Assembly (NCBI GenBank): GCA_002785325.1
Contig: PFMH01000052.1
Coordinates: forward strand, 1 to 13,731
Reading direction: 5' to 3'
Source of the DNA: a bacterium (Candidatus Howlettbacteria) CG_4_10_14_0_8_um_filter_40_9
Lineage (GTDB): Bacteria > Patescibacteriota > CPR2 > UBA1875 > GCA-2785325
DNA length: 13,731 nt
The notes beneath the pieces were generated by a model. It searched no databases and had not been told where the DNA came from. It saw only the letters and a program-made list of their open reading frames with translations. Both the position numbers and the translations under genes were made by a program. Positions 1-6,400 of this stretch are shown here, in pieces. Each line of letters starts with the position of its first letter. Within the stretch, counting starts at the first letter, position 1.

Positions 1-81
1 GCCGATCTCGTAACCGAGATGAAAAAAATCAAACATTATTACGATAAGGGGCAAAAAGCAAGAAAGGGAATAGAGTTATGA
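1..81 (+). CDS. cobO: C-terminus of cob(I)alamin adenosyltransferase (CobO/BtuR family), 5'-truncated by window edge
   Basis: Frame 1 is open from the first base to a TGA at 79-81 and encodes 26 residues ending KKIKHYYDKGQKARKGIEL. The pattern KH-x4-G-x-KA-x2-GI-[ED] near the C-terminus is the one I know from the CobA/CobO/BtuR corrinoid adenosyltransferases, where it also follows a short Asp/Glu-rich helix (here ADLVTEM). These enzymes transfer the 5'-deoxyadenosyl group from ATP to cob(I)alamin in the cytoplasm. The stop overlaps the next ATG as ATGA (78-81), the usual sign of translational coupling, and the next two genes fit a corrinoid theme. Only the tail is visible, so the P-loop and catalytic part cannot be checked. 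The family call is recognition from memory of a short segment. Confidence 0.78.
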   Translation, partial: ADLVTEMKKIKHYYDKGQKARKGIEL

Positions 82-893
82 ACACAAAATATCTGAATAT
101 AAAAAAATATGGTATCCATTATCTCCTTGTTATTTTGCTTGCTTCATTTGCTTTTATTGCATCACAAAAAGACAGCGTTTTAGAAGCTCGCGCAACGGAT
201 CAACAGTCGAAATACGAAAAAATTACGGAAGTGCCCGCCGCGAATCCTCCGGTAACAGCGCCATACATTTTTAGTTCTGACTTCGGAGTTGGCGCCAGAG
301 GCGGGCAGGTAAGTGAACTTCAAAAAAGATTGAAAATAAGAACAAGCGGAACATTTGACGCGGAAACTCTCAATGCTGTTTTAGATCTTCAGTTAAAAAC
401 AGGGCTTATAAGTTCGAAGACCGAGTACGGCGCCGGTTATATAGGTAGAAGAACGAGAGATTTTTTAAACACGGGCAGAGTTACGCGATTTATAAAAATA
501 ATAACAAACCAGACAACTTCTTCTCAGCCGTCCGTACAACCGCCAGTGGTAACCGAAGATCAGAGTCCGGTTCAGTCTCCAGTGCAAACTCCGGTTGTCA
601 AAAAAGACACCGTTCAAATTACTATTGATGGAGTTGGGACTTTCAATATAGAGTTTAAAAATGGCGATAGCGCCTTTGATATTTTAAAGAGAGCTTCGGT
701 AGAGAACGGTTTTATTCTCGATTATGAATCTTATTCATGGGGAGTAATGGTAACGAGGATTGGAAATAAAGATGCCCAAGGGACATATTACTGGGCATTT
801 TATTATAATGGTGCTTATGCACAAGTCGGTGCTAGCGATCAGCAAGTATTAAAAAATGATATAACGGAATGGAGGTATGAGTCATGGGAATAA
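78..893 (+). CDS. Secreted/anchored protein: peptidoglycan-binding-like domain plus transcobalamin-like DUF4430 domain
   Basis: 271 aa. Residues 13-29 form one hydrophobic segment after a Lys-rich start, so an uncleaved anchor or signal peptide exports the protein. Residues about 68-130 resemble a PG_binding_1 domain (GQVSELQKRLKI, GTFDAETLNAVLDLQ). Residues 148-175 are a Pro/Val/Gln-rich linker. Residues about 178-269 match DUF4430, the fold of the C-terminal beta domain of transcobalamin and intrinsic factor (GVGTFNIEF, AFDILKRAS, YYWAFYYNG, ITEWRY). AAAGGG at 63-68 lies 9 nt before ATG 78, and the ATG overlaps the stop of the CobO-like gene. Its neighbours suggest a surface corrinoid-binding protein held near the wall. 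DUF4430 also occurs in other surface proteins, so the ligand is inferred. Confidence 0.8.
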   Translation: MNTKYLNIKKYGIHYLLVILLASFAFIASQKDSVLEARATDQQSKYEKITEVPAANPPVTAPYIFSSDFGVGARGGQVSELQKRLKIRTSGTFDAETLNAVLDLQLKTGLISSKTEYGAGYIGRRTRDFLNTGRVTRFIKIITNQTTSSQPSVQPPVVTEDQSPVQSPVQTPVVKKDTVQITIDGVGTFNIEFKNGDSAFDILKRASVENGFILDYESYSWGVMVTRIGNKDAQGTYYWAFYYNGAYAQVGASDQQVLKNDITEWRYESWE

Positions 894-1453
894 AAATGGA
901 AAAAATTATCGAAAAAGTAAATGAAAATCAGATTGCGATATTTCTTGTATTTATTGCGATAGTAACGAGGTTTTTACCGCATCCGGCAAACTTTACCGCT
1001 ATAGGAGCAGCGGCCATTTTTTCTGGAACATATTTAAAAAGAAACCAAGCCTTATTGGTTCCGCTAGCCGCGATGGTAGCTTCGGACCTTTTCATCGGTA
1101 TGCACAATCTTGTCTTTTTTACTTGGGGGAGCTTCGTTCTTATGGGTCTTATCGGTCTTTGGGTTAGGAAAAATAAAAATGTAGCAAATGTTGTCTTGGG
1201 TACATTGACAGGCTCATTTCTTTTCTTCTTTATCACAAATACGGCTGTGTGGGCTTTTACACCGCTTTATACGAAAAATTTCCAAGGACTTATGCAGAGC
1301 TATGTTATGGCGATACCGTTTTTTAAGAATTCACTTGCCGGAGACTTTTTCTATGCCGGAGTCTTATTCGGAGCATATGAGGGGGCGAAATATATGATCT
1401 CAAAGATGAATTCGTCGATCGAGGCGAACGATATTTCATATCAAAAGAACTAA
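884..1453 (+). CDS. DUF6580-type six-helix membrane protein, possible corrinoid uptake S-component-like protein
   Basis: 189 aa with about six hydrophobic segments (roughly 15-28, 37-51, 55-72, 75-94, 100-124, 150-168). Conserved-looking family marks are RFLPHPANFTAIGA (29-42), an NTAVW motif in helix 5 (119-123) and SLAGDFFY (150-157). I recognise this as the DUF6580 family. Size and six-helix layout resemble the S-components of ECF vitamin transporters. The start at 884 is supported by GGAGG at 871-875 with 8-nt spacing. It overlaps the previous gene by 10 nt; a second ATG at 896 is possible. Coupling to a CobO tail and a DUF4430 protein points to corrinoid uptake. No ECF ATPase or T-component is visible here, so it would act alone or share components encoded elsewhere. 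The substrate is inference. Confidence 0.75.
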   Translation: MGIKMEKIIEKVNENQIAIFLVFIAIVTRFLPHPANFTAIGAAAIFSGTYLKRNQALLVPLAAMVASDLFIGMHNLVFFTWGSFVLMGLIGLWVRKNKNVANVVLGTLTGSFLFFFITNTAVWAFTPLYTKNFQGLMQSYVMAIPFFKNSLAGDFFYAGVLFGAYEGAKYMISKMNSSIEANDISYQKN

Positions 1454-1544
1454 ATGACATAAAAGGGATTTTTGAGGGGTATGTGAAGAAGGTAGATATT
1501 AGAAAAATCTGTGATTAAATAAATGGCAAACAATTGCATTATAG

Positions 1545-1571
1545 TGTCATTCCGACCCGTGCGGAGGAATC
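1545..1571 (+). repeat. Left arm of inverted repeat around the GIY-YIG gene
   Basis: This arm begins TGTCATTCCGACCCG and ends GGAGGAATC. It is identical to the reverse complement of 1871-1897. It ends 6 nt before the GIY-YIG start codon and carries its GGAGG. Confidence 0.95.
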
Positions 1572-1577
1572 CCCTTT

Positions 1578-1862
1578 ATGAAAGATTATTATATATACAT
1601 TATGGCTAGTGAAAGCGGAACCTTGTATATTGGAGTTACAAACGATATTGTAAGAAGAGCTTTTGAACACAAAGAAGGTCTGATCGTAGGATTCACTAAA
1701 AAGTACGGTTGTAATAAATTGGTTTATTATGAAGCTACAAGCGATATTGAATCTGCAATTGTTAGAGAAAAACAATTAAAGAACTGGAATCGAAACAAAA
1801 AGGAAGCATTGATTAGGAGTATAAATATCAATTGGATGGACTTAGGTAAGGATCTAATATAA
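1578..1862 (+). CDS. GIY-YIG domain nuclease, UPF0213/YhbQ-like single-domain type
   Basis: 94 aa, the full length of a free-standing GIY-YIG domain. The GIY motif appears as YYIYIM (4-9) and YIG at 17-19. The catalytic Arg is R26 or R27, His31 follows, and the metal-binding Glu is E64 within REKQLKNW (63-70). GIY-YIG enzymes cut DNA through a single divalent metal; single-domain members occur as homing nucleases, structure-specific nucleases and unknowns. GGAGG at 1563-1567 is 10 nt before the ATG and sits in the flanking inverted repeat. A possible -10 TATAGT at 1540-1545 touches the outer edge of that repeat. Nothing else shares its transcription unit. No residue needed for catalysis looks lost. 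Its role, such as spread of the repeat, is unproven. Confidence 0.88.
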   Translation: MKDYYIYIMASESGTLYIGVTNDIVRRAFEHKEGLIVGFTKKYGCNKLVYYEATSDIESAIVREKQLKNWNRNKKEALIRSININWMDLGKDLI

Positions 1863-1870
1863 GAGAAAGA

Positions 1871-1897
1871 GATTCCTCCGCACGGGTCGGAATGACA
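1871..1897 (-). repeat. Right arm of inverted repeat around the GIY-YIG gene
   Basis: This arm is the exact reverse complement of 1545-1571. It starts 8 nt after the GIY-YIG stop codon. As RNA, the two arms could pair across the whole gene. Confidence 0.95.
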
Positions 1898-1938
1898 GAC
1901 GGAGAGGGGGCTATCGTCGGTACTCATTTTTAAGTATA

Positions 1939-1966
1939 TTTACTGTTCCTTGTGAACTGCTATAAT
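1939..1966 (+). promoter_or_regulatory. Promoter with extended -10 TGCTATAAT
   Basis: TATAAT at 1961-1966 is a perfect -10, preceded by TG at 1958-1959 (extended -10). A weak -35 TTTACT lies at 1939-1944 with 16-nt spacing. Only 6 nt separate the -10 from ATG 1973, so transcription should start at or next to the A of the start codon. Confidence 0.75.
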
Positions 1967-1972
1967 GATTAT

Positions 1973-2230
1973 ATGAAAGTATTAGTTTTTACAAAAGGCG
2001 ATGGACCTGAGATGCGAGATGCTTTGGATCTCGGCAAAGAACTAGAGGATGAAAAAGTCGAGGTAGAATATCTCGATACAGAGGAGCCGGAAGGCGTTTC
2101 AAGCGTTGAGCTTTACGACATCTACTCGACTCCCAGCTTTGTCATAACTCGAGACGACGGCTCGATAGTAAACGTATGGAGAGGAACCATACCGCCGAGG
2201 AGCGATATTTTTCATGATGCGATGGGATAA
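1973..2230 (+). CDS. Thioredoxin-fold protein with the redox cysteines replaced (DGPE in place of CGPC)
   Basis: 85 aa. The first strand (MKVLVFTKG), a helix (MRDALDLGKELED), the second strand (VEVEYLD) and a cis-Pro loop (TPSF, P54) followed by FVITRDDGSIVNVWRG are the order of a thioredoxin fold. Where thioredoxins carry CGPC, this protein has D10-G11-P12-E13. There is no cysteine at all, so disulfide exchange is ruled out and a binding or scaffold role is more likely. I chose ATG 1973 over the in-frame GTG at 1952 because the -10 box (1961-1966) lies between them, so the longer form would not be transcribed from it. No Shine-Dalgarno is present, which fits a leaderless mRNA. Confidence 0.72.
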   Translation: MKVLVFTKGDGPEMRDALDLGKELEDEKVEVEYLDTEEPEGVSSVELYDIYSTPSFVITRDDGSIVNVWRGTIPPRSDIFHDAMG

Positions 2231-2234
2231 ATAG

Positions 2235-2269
2235 AAATATCCAATATTCAATTTACAATTTCCAATGAG
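2235..2269 (+). repeat. Degenerate 7-nt tandem repeat, CAATNNN units
   Basis: Five consecutive heptamers are AAATATC, CAATATT, CAATTTA, CAATTTC and CAATGAG. The same kind of array occurs at 12694-12728 after parB. It starts 5 nt after the stop of the thioredoxin-fold gene. Function unknown. Confidence 0.7.
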
Positions 2270-2300
2270 ATAAAAAAACAGTTTTGATTTGTTATATTTG

Positions 2301-2326
2301 CTTGCCCGCTTCGAAGCTGTTAGCGT
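2301..2326 (-). repeat. Diverged copy of a dispersed intergenic repeat (pair with 8631-8654)
   Basis: The reverse complement reads ACGCTAACAGCTTCGAAGCG and then GGCAAG. It aligns with 8631-8654 (ATGCTAAAGCTTCGGACGGA, then CAAG) with a few substitutions and short gaps. It contains the palindrome GCTTCGAAGC. It lies between the heptad array and yggT. Confidence 0.5.
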
Positions 2327-2370
2327 AGACGGATATGATTTGTAACAATTAATTTGTAGATACATAAAGT

Positions 2371-2628
2371 ATGAATCAAGTACTTTTAAGAAATTTCGTG
2401 AATCTTTTTTTCAACGCCCTTTATCTTTTGATATTTGTGAGGGTTGTCATGAGCTGGATCCCGAATCTGCAATCCGGTAAATTTGCCGAATTTGTTTTGG
2501 AAATTACAGACCCCGTTCTTAAACCTATCCAAAAGATTATTCCCAATCTCGGAGGTATCGACATCTCTCCGATCGTTGCTTTTTTCCTTTTACAACTCTT
2601 GCAGGGATTTGTAAATAGCTATCTCTAA
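2371..2628 (+). CDS. yggT: YggT family integral membrane protein
   Basis: 85 aa with two hydrophobic segments (about 8-28 and 66-84) around a polar middle. Family marks are RVVMSWIPN (24-32), TDPVLKPIQKIIP (46-58) and GGIDISPIVAFFLL (61-74). YggT/YlmG proteins are small membrane proteins linked in other bacteria and plastids to division-site or nucleoid organisation and osmotic tolerance; the molecular activity is not settled. The gene is followed by a yggU-like gene with a 1-nt overlap (TAATG), the same order as in E. coli. There is no clear Shine-Dalgarno before ATG 2371. TAGATA or TACATA around 2357-2366 could serve as a -10 giving a very short leader. Confidence 0.9.
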   Translation: MNQVLLRNFVNLFFNALYLLIFVRVVMSWIPNLQSGKFAEFVLEITDPVLKPIQKIIPNLGGIDISPIVAFFLLQLLQGFVNSYL

Positions 2629-2849
2629 TGAAAATCAAGGTTAAAGTTATAACAAAATCGAGCGAGAATAAGGTCGAGTATGATAAGGAAAATGATCTCT
2701 ACAAAGTGAAAGTGACCGTGGTTCCTGAAAAGGGGAAAGCGAATGAAAAAGTTGTAAAGCTTTTAGCAGATTATTTTAATACTAGTAAAAGTAACGTAAT
2801 CATCATTTCTGGACAAAGTTCTAGTGTGAAGGTTTTTGAGATCAATTAG
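2628..2849 (+). CDS. yggU: DUF167 / UPF0235 (YggU) family protein
   Basis: 73 aa. The pattern KVKVITKSSENKVE, followed by YKVKVTVVPEKGKANE (24-39), then KLLADYF and VIIISGQSSSVKVFEI, is the standard DUF167 core. The PEKGKAN turn and the SG-x-S-x-x-K segment near the C-terminus are the best conserved marks. The family is small, soluble and of unknown biochemical role. The ATG shares its A with the yggT stop, so translation should be coupled. The usual glycine-rich ends are slightly shortened, which is common in compact genomes. Confidence 0.92.
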   Translation: MKIKVKVITKSSENKVEYDKENDLYKVKVTVVPEKGKANEKVVKLLADYFNTSKSNVIIISGQSSSVKVFEIN

Positions 2850-2873
2850 GAGTGAAAAAAATATTAGTATTAT

Positions 2874-2938
2874 TTAACAACGATAATTTAAAATATTTAT
2901 GTTAGGATAAAGTTTATCCGGAATTAGTAAGCACTTAC
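2874..2938 (+). promoter_or_regulatory. Promoter with two operator-like dyads upstream of the 124-aa gene
   Basis: TTAACA (2874-2879) and TATGTT (2898-2903) make a possible -35/-10 with 18-nt spacing. Directly after the -10 lies a perfect 15-bp dyad GGATAAAGTTTATCC (2905-2919). A second dyad, GTAAG-CA-CTTAC, lies at 2927-2938. Both sit at and just after the expected transcription start, where a repressor would act. Confidence 0.45.
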
Positions 2939-2959
2939 CACTATTTTAGGAGGAACATG

Positions 2960-3334
2960 ATGGATCATCCAGAAGAGACAGTGAGGAAGACGACTCTTAA
3001 TGAAAGGATTGTGAGTTATTGCAAAGAAGGGTTGCCCGAAACGCTTCAAGAATTCTATATATGTTTGGCTTCGGAGGTGATCGTCTATAAGCCGATAATC
3101 CTTAAGTCTATAGTAGACAAGGTGGAAGCCTTACTTTACATAAAAAGTGAAGGGGCTAAGCTTAAGGTGAACGGCGATTCTTTGAAGTTAATTTCTCACG
3201 GGAGGATGAAATTATATTTATCCGAACGTGACGAAAACGATGTCGAGGCGAGGGTTATCTTCGACATTCTGGATGCCTTCTGGCACCAAAGTAAAGATAA
3301 GAAAGTAACTCCAAAAGTAACACTCGAGGAGTAA
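2960..3334 (+). CDS. Unrecognised 124-aa protein
   Basis: I do not recognise this family. The protein is soluble, mixed alpha/beta in appearance, and acidic at both ends. A central segment (about 28-66) is rich in Ile, Val and Leu with two Cys, and KVNGDSLKLISHGRMKLYLS looks like a beta hairpin. ATG occurs twice in a row (2957 and 2960). AGGAGG at 2948-2953 is 3 nt from the first and 6 nt from the second, so 2960 is the better start; 2957 would add one Met. The gene has its own promoter region with dyads and ends just before a long hairpin, so it is probably transcribed alone. Confidence 0.75.
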   Translation: MDHPEETVRKTTLNERIVSYCKEGLPETLQEFYICLASEVIVYKPIILKSIVDKVEALLYIKSEGAKLKVNGDSLKLISHGRMKLYLSERDENDVEARVIFDILDAFWHQSKDKKVTPKVTLEE

Positions 3335-3355
3335 AGCACTTGCTCCTAAGCTCTT

Positions 3356-3430
3356 AACGCGCAGGCGATCCGTAAAACTACTTCAAATGTCTTCCCCGAA
3401 GTATTTTACTGATTTTCCTGCGCGTTTTCG
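3356..3430 (+). terminator. Long two-part hairpin followed by a T-rich tract
   Basis: AACGCGCAGG (3356-3365) pairs exactly with CCTGCGCGTT (3417-3426). Inside it, GTAAAA and TACTTC (3372-3384) pair with GAAGTATTTTAC (3398-3409) across one bulged C. The outer stem runs into TTTTCGTTTT. It lies 21 nt after the 124-aa gene and upstream of the ileS promoter, so termination of the former is the simplest reading. Confidence 0.7.
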
Positions 3431-3444
3431 TTTTATAATCTTCC

Positions 3445-3473
3445 TTTCAAAACTGATCTTTTTCCGCTATAAT
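3445..3473 (+). promoter_or_regulatory. ileS promoter, -10 GCTATAAT close to the ATG
   Basis: TATAAT (3468-3473) is preceded by CCGC. A poor -35 TTTCAA lies at 3445-3450 with 17-nt spacing. The -10 ends 7 nt before the ileS ATG (3481) and no Shine-Dalgarno is present, so a leaderless message is expected. A second TATAAT at 3434-3439 could be an alternative start giving a leader of about 35 nt. Confidence 0.65.
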
Positions 3474-3480
3474 TTCAGAT

Positions 3481-6400
3481 ATGTTTAAGAAAATAAATCA
3501 AAAACAAAATTTTCCAGAATTAGAAAAAAACATTCTAAAATTCTGGAAAAATAAGAATATTTTTAAAAAATCGGTTGAGGCGAGACCCCTAGATAACACA
3601 TTTTCATTTTACGATGGCCCTCCTTTTGCGACTGGTACTGCTCACTATGGACATCTGCTAGCTGGGACGATGAAGGACGTGATTCCCAGATTTAAAACTA
3701 TGCAGGGGTATCGTGTGGAGCGTGTCTGGGGTTGGGATACCCACGGACTACCGATCGAGAACATCGTGGAGCAAGAACTTGATTTCAAATCAAAAACTCA
3801 GATAAAAGAGTACGGCATAGACAAATTCAACGAAAAGTGCGAAACAAAAGTTCTTGGATATGCTGAAGAGTGGAAAAAAATAGTTGAGATGACCGGACGT
3901 TGGGTTGATATGGAAAACGCTTATCTTACCATGGATAAAGAATATATGGAGTCTGTCTGGTGGGTATTTAAATCTCTTTGGGATAAAAAGCTGATCTATG
4001 AGGGTCACAAAGTGATGCCTTACTGCCCTCGTTGCGCCACTTCGCTTTCAAACTTTGAGCTCGGGCTTGGGTATAAAGATAAGCGAGACAAAGCGATCAC
4101 GGTCAAGTTTGAGCTTGAGGAAGAACAGGGAACTTATGTCTTGGCTTGGACAACGACGCCTTGGACATTGCCGGGAAATTTGGCGTTGGCCGTGAATTCA
4201 AAGATTGATTATGTAAAAGTTAAAAAAGATAATGAATTCTATATATTAGCAAAAGATAGATTGGCAGATTATGCGGAAGAATTAGGAAGTGATACTGAAG
4301 AAGAGATAAAAGGAAAAGCCCTCATAGGGAAAAAATACAAACCTATTTTTAATTTTTATCAGCCCAAGGCTGATCCGCCTCGGGCGGATAAAAATCCAAA
4401 GAAAGCCTTTGAGATAGTCTCCGGCGATTTTGTTTCTACAGAAAGCGGAACAGGGGTAGTCCATATCGCGCCGGCTTTTGGCGAAAACGACTATCTCGTA
4501 GCAAAGGAGAATGGGATAGACTTTTTTATGCCAGTAGACGATCTAGGTAATTTTGATGTTGATGTCCCTGACTATGCTGGGAAAAGCGTTATCGAGCTTG
4601 AGACGAACGAGCAGATCATAAAAGATCTCGAAAAAGAGGGGAAAGTTGTCAAGGGAGAGAACCTTGTCCATTCATATCCTCATTGTTGGCGTTGCGATAC
4701 GCCGCTTATATATCGAGCAGTAACAAGCTTCTTCGTCGACGTGAAAAAAAATCGAGATCGAATTTTAAATAATAATAAGAAGATACATTGGGTTCCGGAG
4801 AATATCGGGAAAGGAAGATTCCAAAACATGTTAGAAGGCGCTCCGGACTGGAATATCTCCCGTCAGCGGTTTTGGGGCACGCCGCTTCCCGTCTGGAAAT
4901 GTGAGAAGTGTGACAAGGCTCAAGTATTTGGCAGTATCGCGGAGCTGGAAGAAAACCTTGGAAATAAAAAAGTGACTAATCTGCATCTCCATAAGATTCA
5001 GGATCTTGAGATATCCTGTGATTGCGGAGGAAAGGCTAGACTATTGGGTGACGTACTCGACTGTTGGTTTGAGTCCGGATCCATGCCTTATGCGTCTATA
5101 CATTACCCATTTGAAAACAAAGAAAAATTTGAGCGCGACTTCCCTGCTGACTTTATCGCCGAGGGGATAGACCAAACTCGCGGATGGTTCAACAGTTTGC
5201 TTATATTATCATCAAACATCTTTAGTAAGGAATCATTTCGAAACGTTATCGTAAATGGAACAGTATTGGCTGAAAATGGACAAAAGATGTCTAAACGGCT
5301 TAAAAATTATCCGGATCCTTTGGAGATGGTTCATAAGTTTGGTGCGGATGCGATGAGATTTTATCTCATGGATTCACCGGCAGTTCGGGCAGAGGACCTT
5401 CGTTTCAGTGAAAAAGGCGTCGACGAAGTCGTAAAAAAAATAGTCATAACTCTCTGGAACACATATTCATTTTTTGTGACTTATGCTAGCATAGATGAGT
5501 TCGAACCTAAAAAATCGATAGAAAAACCAAAGAACAAAATGGATCATTGGGTTCTGTCAGAATTGAATTCAACAGTTAAAAATGTTACAGAATCGCTTGA
5601 AAATTTTGAATTAAATGAAGCGACAAAAGAACTGGCTAGTTTCCTAGACAATCTTTCAAACTGGTATGTTCGAAGATCAAGGAGAAGATTCTGGAAAAGC
5701 GAGAATGATGCGGACAAGAATGAGGCGTATCAAACCCTTTATGACTGCTTGGTGACTTATTCAAAATTACTCGCGCCCTATATGCCGTTTGTGGCAGAGG
5801 AAATATATAAAAATCTGACCGGCGAAGAGTCCGTTCATCTATCTGACTGGCCAAAAATTAATGAAAAATTAATTGACGAAACAATTAATAAAAAAATGGC
5901 GAGGACAAGAGCGATCGTAAACTTTGGTCTTTCTGCCAGAAGCAAACAAAATATCAAAGTTAGACAGCCGTTATCAAAGATTATTATTTTTTCGGATGAT
6001 GATATCAAACTTGATGAGGATCTTATCCAAGCCGTGAAAGATGAGCTGAATGTAAAAGAGATCGAGTTTAAGAAAGACGATCCGAATATTGTTGAAAAGA
6101 TCGTGAAGCTGGACTTTACGGTGGCTGGACCGAAGTATGGACCGAGGGTCAAAGAGATCGGGAAAGCGGTGATTGAAGGAAAATATGAGATTACCGAGAA
6201 TGGAGTAAAGGTAGGAAAAGATTTGATATCCTATGAGGAAGTCCTTGTAAATTTCAAGTCAAAGTCAGAAGAGTATATAGTCGAAGGTGATGGCTTGGTT
6301 CTTGTCGCGCTGGATATAAACATCACAGAAGAGCTAAAGCAGGAGGGGATTGCTCGGGATGTAGTCCGTATCGTTCAGGATCTTAGAAAAAAGGCTGATC

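Larger units (their letters stand above)
1545..1897. mobile_element. Putative small element: GIY-YIG gene bracketed by a perfect 27-bp inverted repeat
   Basis: Positions 1545-1571 and 1871-1897 are exact reverse complements. Similarity continues inward for several more bases with two mismatches. Each arm is itself an imperfect REP-like hairpin (TCCG...CGGA). Between the arms there is room only for one 94-codon GIY-YIG gene. The Shine-Dalgarno GGAGG (1563-1567) of that gene lies inside the left arm, so repeat and gene form one unit. I see no target-site duplication just outside the arms. The arrangement resembles REP units paired with their own enzyme. Mobility is inferred, not shown. Confidence 0.55.

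Noticed and set aside
1952..1972. Earlier GTG start for the thioredoxin-fold gene
   Set aside because: The extended -10 box lies between the GTG and ATG 1973, and the extra residues (NCYNDY) do not resemble the fold's first strand.
2908..2919. DnaA box (TTTATCC) and origin near parAB-type genes
   Set aside because: A single loose match far from parAB, already explained by a dyad; no cluster of boxes is visible.
3335..3480. T-box riboswitch upstream of ileS
   Set aside because: The region is only about 145 nt, holds a terminator-like hairpin and a -10 almost touching the ATG, and lacks the T-box motif AGGGTGG-type sequence and a specifier loop.
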